From CAYJBH01 sp964369965 (GTDB taxonomy: Bacteria > Bacillota > Clostridia > Oscillospirales > Ruminococcaceae): 64,000 nucleotides of DNA. The position numbers and the translations under genes are program-made. The stretch is from the NCBI GenBank assembly GCA_964369965.1, contig CAYJGF010000010.1, positions 1 through 64,000 of the forward strand, written 5' to 3'. Positions 8,901-17,684 of the stretch are shown piece after piece; position 1 is the stretch's first letter; each line of letters begins with the position of its first letter. Under the pieces are notes generated by a model. The model saw only the letters and a list, made by a program, of their open reading frames with translations. It was not told the origin of the DNA and searched no databases.

Positions 8901-9773
8901 ATGAAAAAAAACAAACTTGGAAACACAGGGTATGACGTTTCTCGTATAATTTACGGCGGTATTGTATCCACCGATGTCGGGCAGGAGAAGTCGGACATAT
9001 ATGTCGAAAATGCGATAAAGGCAGGTGTCAACTATTTTGATATTGCCCCTTCCTATGGTGATGCTCAGGAAAAACTCGGTGTATCACTTAAAAACTATCG
9101 CAAAGATGTGTATCTCGCCTGCAAGACCACCTGCCGATTGGCAGAGGACGCAAAAAAAGAGTTTGAGCAGTCGCTTAAACATCTTTATACCGACCATTTT
9201 GATGTCTATCAACTCCATTCCCTCACAACGATGGAGGATATTGAGCAGGCATTCTCAAAAGACGGCGTATTAAACATGTTGTTGGACTACAAAAAACAGG
9301 GTGTAATAAATAAACTCGGCATAAGCTGTCACAACGAGGATGTCGCACTACGCGCGCTGGAGCTGTATGACTTTGACACCGTTCTGTTCCCGACCAACTG
9401 GGGGATTTGTATGGGGAATGGATTTGGCTCGCGAATTACAAAGGTGGTTAAGGAAAAAGGCATAGGGTTGCTCGGCATGAAATCCATGATAGAGCGCGCT
9501 TGGGACGACGAGGAGAGGTATGCCTCGCCCTACCCGAAATCGTGGTGCAAGCCGTTCGACCCCTCTCACCCGGCACTGCTCCCCGCTATGCGATATGCGA
9601 CCGGTGAGCTCGGCGCCGATGTAATAGTCACCCCCGGCAACTATGAGCATTTCAGTTTCGCCATTGAGCATGAGAGGGAGGTTTTCGCGCCCTACACCGA
9701 TGCCGACCGTGCAATTTTAGAAAAAGAGCTTACTCTGATTGACGGTAGATATTTCTTCCCGGAGTCGGTATAA
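8901..9773 (+). CDS. Aldo/keto reductase
   Basis: 290 residues, single-domain AKR. The tetrad is visible: Asp and Tyr in YFDIAPSYG, Lys in LACKTTCR, His in VYQLHS. The phosphate/cofactor part is less clear (GELGADVIVTPGN takes the place of the usual VLIPGA-type loop). No Fe-S cysteine cluster, unlike the relative at 12146. SD AAAGGAG lies 7 bases before ATG. Substrate unknown; it follows the GDPD gene by 20 bases and could be co-transcribed. Reduction or oxidation of a small sugar-like carbonyl compound is all that can be said. Confidence 0.85.
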   Translation: MKKNKLGNTGYDVSRIIYGGIVSTDVGQEKSDIYVENAIKAGVNYFDIAPSYGDAQEKLGVSLKNYRKDVYLACKTTCRLAEDAKKEFEQSLKHLYTDHFDVYQLHSLTTMEDIEQAFSKDGVLNMLLDYKKQGVINKLGISCHNEDVALRALELYDFDTVLFPTNWGICMGNGFGSRITKVVKEKGIGLLGMKSMIERAWDDEERYASPYPKSWCKPFDPSHPALLPAMRYATGELGADVIVTPGNYEHFSFAIEHEREVFAPYTDADRAILEKELTLIDGRYFFPESV

Positions 9774-9901
9774 AGAGCTAATAAAAATTTACGTTTTTTT
9801 ATTGCTTTTTTGGTTAATAAGTGTTAAAATAAGTATTATATTTATAAAACAAACTTATTTTTCCCCATGTGACCAATATTATTTTAAGGAATAGTGCTTA
9901 T

Positions 9902-12115
9902 ATGCAAAAGCGGATGAGGATATTATCGACACTTGTGATGGCTTTTTTAGCGATTGCACTTGTTTTGGCGAGCCTGTTTATCTTTAATCGCAGCGTGGGG
10001 ATGAGGTTGCAAAACTCCACCTACGAGACGCTCGGTGAAATATCTATGCAACAGCAGTTTACCTTTAAGGCGGAGCTCGATAACGAACGTATTTCGTTGG
10101 AGAGCATTTCAAAAACCCTCGCACTTATCGGGCAGGATGAGGACGAGGGCGAAATCCTCGAATATCTTACGACCATTCAAGATCTTCACGGTTTCAGCAC
10201 CCTCATGGTCTGTGACATTAACGGGTTCGGCATTCTTTCCGACAGTACCTATATTAATGCCTCCGACAGTGAGTTTTTTAAATCCGCAATACAGGGCGAG
10301 TTTTATTTTTCAGAGCCGTTTGTATCTCTTGTCAGCGACGAAATTGTTCTGACTGCGGCGGTTCCCGTCTATATCGACGGCAAGGTTGACGGGGTGCTCG
10401 CCGCCGAATACACCACCGATTATCTGCGGGTCTTTTTGTCCGAGGCGTTTGGTGGGCAGAGCTACACCGCTGTTGTTAACAACAACGGCATTGTTATGCT
10501 GGAGTCCTACGACCAGTACGGACCCGGCGCAAATCTTTATGAGATTTTCAACCTCGTGGCTATAGCGAACAATCGTTCCGCTGACGAGGTTCTTGCCGAC
10601 GTGCACGAGGGACGGGACGGTACCATCGAATATACCTACAGTGACGAGACAAGGCTTGGTGACTATCGACCGCTCGATTTTAACGACTGGACCATCCTCA
10701 CCCTAATACCGACAGCTGTTATTGAGGACGAGGTCGCCGGCATTTTCGAGAGCATGACTATAGTAACGATTGTATCTTTGTCCAGTCTTGCGTTCTTCCT
10801 ACTGTATATTATGTTGCGCGAACGTCGAAATCTCAAAATGGTGGAAAAACTTGCCTACTACGACGAGCTCACCGGTCTGTATAATCTCACTAAATTGAAA
10901 ATTGAGGCAAAAAGACTCCTTGCTGACCACCCTGATACCGAGTTTGTCATCATAAAGTTTGACTTTGTTAACTTTAAAGCGATAAACGAGCTTTTTTCAT
11001 TTGAAGTCGGCAACGACGTTTTAAGCAAGGTAAAGATTGTGAGCGATACCATCACCGACCCCACCTATTACCACGCAAGAGTCGGCACCGACGAATTTAT
11101 GTTTTTTGCAAAATCATCTGTTTTTAAAGATTTTAAAGAGGAGAGAATTAATTTTGAAAGAATGTTTATCGGGCTTCTAAGCGGTGTGGAGCGGCATCAA
11201 TTCAAGTTCCGATACGGTCGATATATCATACCGAAAGGGTTTAATGATATCGATGAGATTGTCAACCGCGTAAATCTCGCCCACACCATCACAAAAGGGG
11301 AGGGCGCGGACGAGTTCTGTGACTACGATGACAGCTTTAAATCACAGCTCTTAAAGGTGACCGAGATCACCAACAAGATGGAAAACGCACTCAAAAACGG
11401 TGATTTTAAAGTCTATCTTCAACCCAAACACAAGATTTTAACGGACGAAATAATCGGTGCCGAGGCACTGGTGCGCTGGATTGAGGCGGACGGGAATATG
11501 ATTTTTCCGAACGAGTTTATCCCCCTGTTTGAGTCCAACGGATTTATAACAGAGCTTGATAAATATATGCTGGAGAATGTCTGCAAACTTCAGCAGGAAT
11601 GGCGCAATCAGGGTAGAAGTTATCTGCCGATATCGGTCAACTTCTCTCGATTGCATCTTGATAACCCCAACTTTGTTGAGGAAATAATTAGTATTGCGGA
11701 CAGCTATGAGGTGCCGCACCGCTATATTGAAATTGAGCTGACCGAGACGGTGTTGACCGATAAAGAGAGTGAACTGGAGGGCGTGTTGGAGTCGCTTCAC
11801 CAAAAGGGATTTGCGATATCCATCGACGATTTCGGCTCGGGGTATTCATCTCTCGGTATGCTTAAAAACTTTAAGGTGGATACGCTCAAGATCGACCGCA
11901 GCTTTTTTGTGAACAACCGCGATAGTGAGCGCGGCAAGGCGGTGGTGAAAAGTGTTATCGACCTCGCACATGAACTTAATATGTACACCGTCGCGGAGGG
12001 TGTCGAGCTTAAGGAACAAATCGACTTTTTAAAGGAGATTGACTGTAGCGCCGCTCAAGGATATTTTTACACTAAACCGATGCCGATAGAGGAGTTTTGT
12101 CGGTTGGAATGGTAA
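9902..12115 (+). CDS. Cache-GGDEF-EAL membrane protein (c-di-GMP phosphodiesterase likely)
   Basis: About 737 residues. A TM helix at the N terminus and another before the GGDEF region (MTIVTIVSLSSLAFFLLYIML) flank an extracellular double-Cache-like sensor of about 250 residues. The GGDEF motif is altered to GTDEF (RVGTDEFMFF), so cyclase activity is doubtful. The EAL domain keeps its catalytic set: EALVRW, VNFSR, IELTET, DDFGSGYSS, LKID and AEGVE. I infer a ligand-sensing phosphodiesterase whose GGDEF-like domain may be regulatory. ATG 9902 is preferred (AAGGA upstream); a GTG at 9869 would add 11 residues. It stands alone with an A/T-rich upstream region. Confidence 0.9.
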   Translation: MQKRMRILSTLVMAFLAIALVLASLFIFNRSVGMRLQNSTYETLGEISMQQQFTFKAELDNERISLESISKTLALIGQDEDEGEILEYLTTIQDLHGFSTLMVCDINGFGILSDSTYINASDSEFFKSAIQGEFYFSEPFVSLVSDEIVLTAAVPVYIDGKVDGVLAAEYTTDYLRVFLSEAFGGQSYTAVVNNNGIVMLESYDQYGPGANLYEIFNLVAIANNRSADEVLADVHEGRDGTIEYTYSDETRLGDYRPLDFNDWTILTLIPTAVIEDEVAGIFESMTIVTIVSLSSLAFFLLYIMLRERRNLKMVEKLAYYDELTGLYNLTKLKIEAKRLLADHPDTEFVIIKFDFVNFKAINELFSFEVGNDVLSKVKIVSDTITDPTYYHARVGTDEFMFFAKSSVFKDFKEERINFERMFIGLLSGVERHQFKFRYGRYIIPKGFNDIDEIVNRVNLAHTITKGEGADEFCDYDDSFKSQLLKVTEITNKMENALKNGDFKVYLQPKHKILTDEIIGAEALVRWIEADGNMIFPNEFIPLFESNGFITELDKYMLENVCKLQQEWRNQGRSYLPISVNFSRLHLDNPNFVEEIISIADSYEVPHRYIEIELTETVLTDKESELEGVLESLHQKGFAISIDDFGSGYSSLGMLKNFKVDTLKIDRSFFVNNRDSERGKAVVKSVIDLAHELNMYTVAEGVELKEQIDFLKEIDCSAAQGYFYTKPMPIEEFCRLEW

Positions 12116-12145
12116 GATGGAAGCTCCTCGAAAAAAGGAAATATT

Positions 12146-13168
12146 ATGGAAAAAATAAGATTAGGGAAAACCGAGTTGATGGTCAGCAAGACTTCTTTTG
12201 GTGCTTTGCCTATACAGCGTTTATCGGTAGAGGAGTCGACGCGGATTATACACGCTGCCGTTGAAAACGGAATAAATTATTTTGATACCGCAAACGGATA
12301 CACCGACAGTGAGGAAAAACTCGGCATCGCATTAGAGGGTATGCGCCATAAAGTAATAATCTCCACAAAGTCCGGCGCCGATAATAAGGAGGGCGTGGCT
12401 AAACACATCGAGCTTAGCCTACGGCGTATGAAAACCGATTACATTGACCTTTTTCAGTTCCACAATCCGCCGAATATGCCGGATATCGAGGATGAAAACG
12501 GTGCCTTTGCCGCCGCACTTGATGCAAAGAAAAAAGGGTACATACGCCATATAGGCATTACAAATCACCGTCTGCCACTGGCGAAAAAGATAGTGGCAGA
12601 CGGCAATTTTGAGACATTGCAATTCCCTTTTTGTTATCTTGCCACAGACGAGGAGATTGAGCTTGTGCGCGAGTGCGAGCGACAGGATATAGGTTTTATA
12701 GCGATGAAAGGGCTGTCAGGGGGGCTTTTAAGTAACGCTAAGGCGTGTTATGCCTTTATGCAAGACTATAAAAACGTCGTGCCTATCTGGGGTATTCAGC
12801 GCATGTCGGAACTTCAAGAGTGGTGCGAGCTTACGAAAAGCGACCCTCATGTGGACGACACACTGCGCGACGTGATTGAGGCGGACCGCGAGGAGCTAAG
12901 CGGCAACTTCTGCCGAGGGTGCGGATACTGCCTGCCCTGCGCCGCCGAAATTGAAATCCCCATGGCCGCGAGAATGAGTCTCTTGTTGCGACGCGCACCG
13001 GTTGAGAACTTCATATCGGAGGAGCGTGCGCAGATGATGGCGCGCATAGAGGACTGCACCGGCTGTAATGCCTGCAGTTCGCGATGTCCCTACAATCTCG
13101 ACACACCGAATCTTTTGCGCAGTATGTATGCGGATTATAAGGAGTTTAGAGAGAATTATACTCGATGA
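12146..13168 (+). CDS. Aldo/keto reductase with C-terminal ferredoxin-like 4Fe-4S clusters
   Basis: 340 residues. N-terminal AKR barrel with tetrad residues in YFDTANGYTD (Asp, Tyr), ISTKSG (Lys) and LFQFHN (His). The last 90 residues carry cysteine sets CRGCGYCLPC and CTGCNACSSRCP, the hallmark of the clostridial AKR family with Fe4S4 clusters. The clusters could pass electrons between ferredoxin and the reductase site. SD AAAAGGA precedes ATG 12146. The gene ends exactly where the convergent BTAD regulator ends (13168/13169), leaving no spacer. Confidence 0.88.
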   Translation: MEKIRLGKTELMVSKTSFGALPIQRLSVEESTRIIHAAVENGINYFDTANGYTDSEEKLGIALEGMRHKVIISTKSGADNKEGVAKHIELSLRRMKTDYIDLFQFHNPPNMPDIEDENGAFAAALDAKKKGYIRHIGITNHRLPLAKKIVADGNFETLQFPFCYLATDEEIELVRECERQDIGFIAMKGLSGGLLSNAKACYAFMQDYKNVVPIWGIQRMSELQEWCELTKSDPHVDDTLRDVIEADREELSGNFCRGCGYCLPCAAEIEIPMAARMSLLLRRAPVENFISEERAQMMARIEDCTGCNACSSRCPYNLDTPNLLRSMYADYKEFRENYTR

Positions 13169-14392
13169 TCACTCCGGCTGTTCTATCTGTTTTTTGATCA
13201 TCGGTGCTAGTACATGCTTGATATCAAGGCGCAGTTTTTTCATACCTCGTATCTGGCAAAAATCGCCTTTTATGCGCTCCGCAATGACATCACAATGCTC
13301 GGCGCTGAGGTCGGTCAACATTATAATGTACTGTGAGGAGCTGTAGCGCGCAAACACATCTTCGGAACGGAGTGAATGCATCAGTGTTTTATGCAGGTTT
13401 TCGTTGACTGTTTTACGTCTAAGCCCGGGTTGCGGCAGTGTCCCGTCCTCCTCCCACAGGGTGAGCAACATGAGGAACACCTCTTTCCCGGTGCGTTTCA
13501 TACTTCTTGTCAGTCGCTCCTGTATGCTTGAAAATTCTTGCAGGGAGCATTCCAAGGCACCTTTTGTAGGGGCAACAGTCCCACTGAGACTTTCGATAAC
13601 CTCGTTAATGTGCAATGCGATAGAGTTGCTGTTTTTAAACTGAGATGATATTAGTTTTTGCAATTGTTTTGGTGGGAAAGCTCCGACCTCGTCAAACAAC
13701 ATTTTACAGACGGACTCGTATGTCTGCAAAGCCTTGCTATCCTCACCGACCTTAAAGAGCAGTTCTATGTATCTCAGATAGATACTTTCCTCAAGAGGGT
13801 AGATGTTAAAAGCTTGTTTATACACCGAGAGTGCATCGGAGTATCGGCAGTTGCGCTGGAGCAAACGCCATAGGGTGCCGAGCACATCGAGGTAGATGTC
13901 CTTATATTTTTTTGACAGTTCTATCGCCCACTTGTCCTCTATAACGCCGGACAAAAAGTCCCCCTTGTACAGCTCTGTCACCTTGACACAAAGGCGCCAA
14001 ATGTCGTCGTAGTCCGATATGTTTTTAATGCGTGCATAGAATTTAATAAAGCGCTCCACATCGGTCTCACATTCCAGCATAAGTTTATACCGGTTGTCGA
14101 CAAATATGACCGAATCATCCTCATTGTTGCATATGTCCTCTGATTTTAACACCTTTCGCAGTCGGTACACGATGTTTTTATAGACTGCCTTGGGGTTGTC
14201 GCTCGCATCGTCTATAAGCTCGCTGGCAATTAAATCCTCACGCGTGACACTTCGTTCGGGTTGACAAAGCAGAAACACGAGTAACTGCAACGGCTTATTA
14301 TTTTTTATCTTGATGTCCTGAAAGAAGTATTCATCATCACGATAAATCAAAAATTTGTTTAGTATTTCAACCTGTAAAATTTCATTGTTCAA
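13169..14392 (-). CDS. AfsR/SARP-type regulator (winged helix + BTAD) with degenerate GGDEF-like tail
   Basis: 407 residues. Residues 1-105 fit an OmpR-like winged helix (NKPLQLLVFLLCQPERSVTREDL, then VYRLRKVLK); about 110-255 fit the bacterial transcriptional activator TPR domain (EESIYLRYIELLFKVGEDSKAL). The last 130 residues look like a worn GGDEF domain: EVFLMLLTLW for the first strand and RSEDVFARYSSSQYIIMLTDL where a GGDEF protein has R-x-GGDEF-x-x-L. The SSSQY replacement rules out cyclase activity. TTG 14392 with AGAGAG upstream is used as start. A cytosolic transcription factor; its targets are unknown, possibly the divergent AraC gene. Confidence 0.75.
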   Translation of the reverse strand: MNNEILQVEILNKFLIYRDDEYFFQDIKIKNNKPLQLLVFLLCQPERSVTREDLIASELIDDASDNPKAVYKNIVYRLRKVLKSEDICNNEDDSVIFVDNRYKLMLECETDVERFIKFYARIKNISDYDDIWRLCVKVTELYKGDFLSGVIEDKWAIELSKKYKDIYLDVLGTLWRLLQRNCRYSDALSVYKQAFNIYPLEESIYLRYIELLFKVGEDSKALQTYESVCKMLFDEVGAFPPKQLQKLISSQFKNSNSIALHINEVIESLSGTVAPTKGALECSLQEFSSIQERLTRSMKRTGKEVFLMLLTLWEEDGTLPQPGLRRKTVNENLHKTLMHSLRSEDVFARYSSSQYIIMLTDLSAEHCDVIAERIKGDFCQIRGMKKLRLDIKHVLAPMIKKQIEQPE

Positions 14393-14586
14393 CGCTTTTT
14401 CTCTCTCTTTAATTTACTATTGTTATATTATACAACATACGACCGATTTTGTATATAGTGTGTTTAATTTTCTACATTTTAACAATAATTCACATGAAAT
14501 GTTATGTTAGTGATGTTGAAAACCACATAGGTATGGTCTTGCGGTCACAATTTAAATACATAGCTCTTCACTGCTTTAAGGAGAAA

Positions 14587-15372
14587 ATGTTAAGTTACGA
14601 ACATCGAGACTACAGTTTTTATTTTAACCCCGATATAGACGGGCTTGCCACTGCCTCACACCTACACCGTGAGGTGGAAATGCTCTATCTTTTAGAGGGT
14701 AGCATGGAGGTCGCCCTAAACGCAACCACCTACCGGTTGGAAAAGGGTGACCTATTTATAGCGTTCCCTAACGTTGCACACGAATATCTTAATGCACAAA
14801 ATTCACGCTGTATGCTTTGGATTTTTGACAGCGGTATCCTGGGTGATTTTGTCGGTGAGATAAAACGCAAAGCCCTCAACAACCCTGTAATTAAAGCGAG
14901 TGAAATCCACGCCGATATCAACTACGCCATCTATTCCTTTCGCCTGCTCGGCACACTGTATGAATCAAATCACCTCAGTAGAGCGTACCTCTCCCTTATC
15001 ATGGCGCATGTAATCAACGACCATAACACCGTCGATATAAAGGATGATTATTCCGAGTGGCTTTCAAAACTTCTCTACTATATCAATGAACATTTTTGTG
15101 AACATATATCGCTCGATATGCTGTCGACACAGGTAGGGGTAAGTCGATATCACCTGTCCAGAACCTTTGCATCAAAGATGAACTGCAATGTGACCACCTA
15201 TATCAACAATCTTCGGGTGCAAAAAGCGGTGGAACTTATCCGTTATTCCGACAAGGCGCTCACCGAAATTGCGTTTGAGTGCGGATTTGAGAGTATGCCG
15301 ACATTTTTTCGTTCTTTTAAAAAATCCGGTATAGCCAGCCCAAAAACCTTGCGCTCCGGAATAAAATCGTAG
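14587..15372 (+). CDS. AraC-family transcriptional regulator with cupin sensor
   Basis: About 261 residues from ATG 14587. N-terminal cupin-like region (HLHREVEMLYLLEGSMEV, then LEKGDLFIAFPNVAHEY) that often binds sugars, and a C-terminal double HTH (LDMLSTQVGVSRYHLSRTF and LTEIAFECGFESMPTFFR). The frame is open upstream to 14449, but only ATG 14587 has AAGGAG before it, with short spacing, so the start is uncertain. It is divergent from the BTAD regulator and 54 bases upstream of the response regulator. No sugar gene adjoins it. Confidence 0.85.
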   Translation: MLSYEHRDYSFYFNPDIDGLATASHLHREVEMLYLLEGSMEVALNATTYRLEKGDLFIAFPNVAHEYLNAQNSRCMLWIFDSGILGDFVGEIKRKALNNPVIKASEIHADINYAIYSFRLLGTLYESNHLSRAYLSLIMAHVINDHNTVDIKDDYSEWLSKLLYYINEHFCEHISLDMLSTQVGVSRYHLSRTFASKMNCNVTTYINNLRVQKAVELIRYSDKALTEIAFECGFESMPTFFRSFKKSGIASPKTLRSGIKS

Positions 15373-15426
15373 AATTTTTACATCTTATATTGTTATAAAG
15401 AGATATTTTGAAAAGGGTCACAGCGA

Positions 15427-16080
15427 ATGGCTACTATTTTAATAGCAGAGGACGAAAAACCTATAAATGAGCTTATAAAAAGAAATCTAACCCTTGTCGG
15501 TCACACAACCGTTCAGGTCTACGACGGCAGGGCGGCGCTTATGGCAGTCGAGGAGCGAGAGTTTGACCTCGTGCTCCTCGACGTAATGTTGCCGGAACTC
15601 TCCGGTTTTGAGGTTAAAGAGGAGCTCCCGTCGGAACTTCCGGTTATTTTTGTCACGGCAAAAACCGGACTCAATAGTCGGCTACAGGGTCTCGGGCTCG
15701 GTGCGGACGACTATCTTGAAAAACCTTTTGAGATTTTAGAACTTCTTGCACGGGTGGAAGCGGTGCTGCGCCGCACACACAAGTCACAGGACTCTTTTGA
15801 GATAGATGACTGTGTGGTCAAGTTAAATATGCGTAGGGTGTATCTCGCCGGCGAAGAGATTTTTCTGACACCACAGGAGTTTGAGCTGCTCTTTGTGCTG
15901 ATAAAAAACCGAAATCTCGCACTGTCTCGGGACAAACTGCTCGACCTCGCATGGGGGTACGACTACGAGGGAGACACGCGCACCGTCGACGTTCACATAC
16001 AAAAACTGCGAAAAAAACTGCAGATGGAGGAACGTTTGCAGACGGTCTATAAGATGGGATATCGATTGAGCACGCTGTGA
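15427..16080 (+). CDS. OmpR/PhoB-type response regulator, orphan
   Basis: 217 residues. The receiver has the acidic pocket (AEDE), the phospho-acceptor Asp in LVLLDVMLP, Thr in FVTAK and Lys in YLEKPF. The winged-helix output domain follows (LTPQEFELLFVLIKN, then RTVDVHIQKLRKKL). The receiver is slightly short between the Asp and Thr strands (ELSGFEVKEELPSELPV), missing a few residues seen in relatives. No histidine kinase follows; instead 1.06 kb of repeats and non-coding DNA begins right after the stop, which suggests a partner kinase was lost or is encoded elsewhere. Confidence 0.9.
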   Translation: MATILIAEDEKPINELIKRNLTLVGHTTVQVYDGRAALMAVEEREFDLVLLDVMLPELSGFEVKEELPSELPVIFVTAKTGLNSRLQGLGLGADDYLEKPFEILELLARVEAVLRRTHKSQDSFEIDDCVVKLNMRRVYLAGEEIFLTPQEFELLFVLIKNRNLALSRDKLLDLAWGYDYEGDTRTVDVHIQKLRKKLQMEERLQTVYKMGYRLSTL

Positions 16081-16119
16081 TTTTATATAATCTGACAAAC
16101 TTGATGTCATTCTTTAGGG

Positions 16120-16191
16120 GGCGACGTCCTCGACGCCCCGACGGGCGACGTCCTCGACGCCCCGAAGGGCGAACGACATCGACGCCCCATT
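16120..16191. repeat. Three 24-bp tandem repeats
   Basis: Units at 16120-16143, 16144-16167 and 16168-16191; the first two differ at one base, the third is diverged. The core is GGCGACGTCCTCGACGCCCC. The unit is a multiple of three, but the frame is not part of a plausible protein. Confidence 0.8.
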
Positions 16192-16321
16192 TTCGGTGTG
16201 TTTGTGCTACTTTTTCGGGTCGTCGGGGACGCCGCTCCCTACTATCTCGTGTCATTCAAAACTTGACTGTTGGTTGTAGGAATATGGCTTGCCATGTCCG
16301 CAACACAAAAAGTTCTCCTCC

Positions 16322-16405
16322 CTGAGGGAGGGTACGCGCAAGCACGGGGAGGCGTCCCCCGTTGCGCGACGTTAACGCTGAGTTCGCGCCCGTGTACTCC
16401 CTCAG
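16322..16405. repeat. GC-rich imperfect inverted repeat
   Basis: Outer arms CTGAGGGAGGGTAC (16322-16335) and GTACTCCCTCAG (16394-16405), with an inner CGCGCAA/TTGCGCG stem and a CGGGG/CCCCG pairing. It may be a palindromic intergenic element rather than a terminator since no T-run follows. Confidence 0.55.
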
Positions 16406-16652
16406 TCCTACCGCTATAGCAGCACTCAAGCTCCCTTCTCAAAATGAGTCTCAGAACGGTCAAGATCGTTCCTTATACATCGAAAAAATGTCAATTTGGG
16501 ACGACACAAAGTACTACATCCATCACAGTAAAATCGATATAATGAGCTTGTTGTGCATTGCGACTATGAGTTATCCGTGAAAGCGGAACTGTATCCGTCA
16601 GGATTGTCGGAAAACTCAGCTGTTCGGTAGGCTCTATTTATCGTCTGATAAT

Positions 16653-16889
16653 TAAAGCCTACTGAATAACAAGTTATTCAGCACAAACGCTACGCGTTTG
16701 TTGTAAAACTGGCAAAACGTGCCAATTTTACGGCTTTAATTGATGCTATCTGCTAAATTTTCGCTTTAGGCGAAAATCAAAGTGCAAGGCTTTTGTCTGA
16801 ATATTGGAAAAAACCTTGCACTTTGACAACTTAAAAATAGCTTTTTGTAGCTTGGTAAAGCTATTTTTAAGTTGTTCAGCAGGCATTAA
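16653..16889. repeat. 237-bp multi-hairpin repeat, copy 2
   Basis: Same sequence as 5668-5904 as far as I can read, 11 kb away, indicating recent duplication or movement. Copy 3 follows one base later in the same orientation, making a tandem pair. Confidence 0.85.
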
Positions 16890-16890
16890 T

Positions 16891-17127
16891 TAAAAACCTA
16901 CTGAATAACCTGTTATTAAGTACAAACGCTATGCGTTTGTTGTAAAATTGGCTGATTAAGGCAATTTTACAACTTTAATTGATGCTATCTGCTGAATTTT
17001 CGCCTTAGGCGTAAATCGAAGTGCAAGGATTTTATCTGAATATTGGGAAAACCCTTGCACTTCGACACTTAAAAATAGCTTTTTATAGCATGGTTAAGCT
17101 ATTTTTAAGTTGTTCAGCAGGCATTAA
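16891..17127. repeat. 237-bp multi-hairpin repeat, diverged copy 3
   Basis: Same length and layout as copies 1 and 2 but with scattered changes. The central stem changes from CAAAG/CTTTG to CGAAG/CTTCG, a paired A-T to G-C substitution, and a C.A mismatch in the GTAAAA stem becomes T-A. One loop is rewritten (GGCTGATTAAGGC in place of GGCAAAACGTGCC). A few positions lose pairing, for example in the ATTTTCGC stem. It ends 12 bases from the ImmA/IrrE stop codon. Confidence 0.8.
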
Positions 17128-17138
17128 ATAACCTCCTT

Positions 17139-17672
17139 TTAAAAAGCCTTTTTCAAAAAGTTGCTTTTTGCCGTGGCAGGAGGGACCGCACCGGAATAGC
17201 CACTCTCACGTAGCATCTCGAACCTGTAGGACAAAAGCTCCTGCGGTATATTTAATATGCCGGCTATATCATAATAGCTGTATCCGTCTTCAATGAGCGG
17301 CATTAACTCCTCGTCCGTGATGAGCAGACCGGCGGCAAAAATATTCGCCTCCCTCTCAAGACCGGACGCCGGGTCAAAAAGCAGGAAGTCGGAAAGGGTA
17401 TCGCCCTCGGCATATTTTTGATGCAACACCGCATGACCCAACTCGTGAGCAGTCACCACCCTTGCGACCTGCTCCGATAGACGATTATTTATCGTTATGC
17501 AGTTTTCACCGTAAAATACCGCAAAAAAACCTTTGCATCCGCTTTCCGCTGAACCCATCGGGCTATAGCAAAGCACAATGTCGAGAGCCTCACACAGCTC
17601 GACAACGTCACGTGTTCCGTGTGTTTTTACTAAACTTTTTACCTGATCGTCAATGTAGTTTATTATCCTCAA
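17139..17672 (-). CDS. ImmA/IrrE-family zinc metallopeptidase
   Basis: 177 residues. The zinc motif is HELGHAVLH (HExxH in VVTAHELGHAVLH), with a downstream EREANIFAAGLLI segment supplying the third ligand, as in ImmA/IrrE (COG2856). Such proteases cleave a partner XRE repressor to derepress mobile elements or stress genes. Start TTG 17672 has AGGAGG five bases upstream. The XRE partner ends 12 bases before it, so the two genes are co-transcribed. No integrase or phage gene lies nearby, so this may be a domesticated or remnant pair. Confidence 0.88.
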   Translation of the reverse strand: MRIINYIDDQVKSLVKTHGTRDVVELCEALDIVLCYSPMGSAESGCKGFFAVFYGENCITINNRLSEQVARVVTAHELGHAVLHQKYAEGDTLSDFLLFDPASGLEREANIFAAGLLITDEELMPLIEDGYSYYDIAGILNIPQELLSYRFEMLRESGYSGAVPPATAKSNFLKKAF

Positions 17673-17684
17673 AAGGACCTCCTA

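Larger units (their letters stand above)
16081..16652. other. Gene-free stretch with GC-rich tandem repeats and hairpins
   Basis: No credible gene. It contains three 24-bp tandem units (16120-16191), a GC-rich hairpin (16322-16405), and low-similarity remains that could be old coding DNA (near 16590-16650 one frame reads VGKLSCSVGSIYRLI, helix-turn-helix-like) but which I cannot assign. The base composition is GC-richer than the flanking genes up to about 16430. Confidence 0.6.

Noticed and set aside
9774..9901. Possible c-di-GMP riboswitch ahead of the GGDEF-EAL gene
   Set aside because: The 128 bases are A/T-rich and too short, with no GEMM-type conserved core.
16077..16325. Open frame with RRPRRP repeats over the 24-bp tandem units
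   Set aside because: Composition-driven reading of GC-rich repeats; no ribosome site and no conservation signal.
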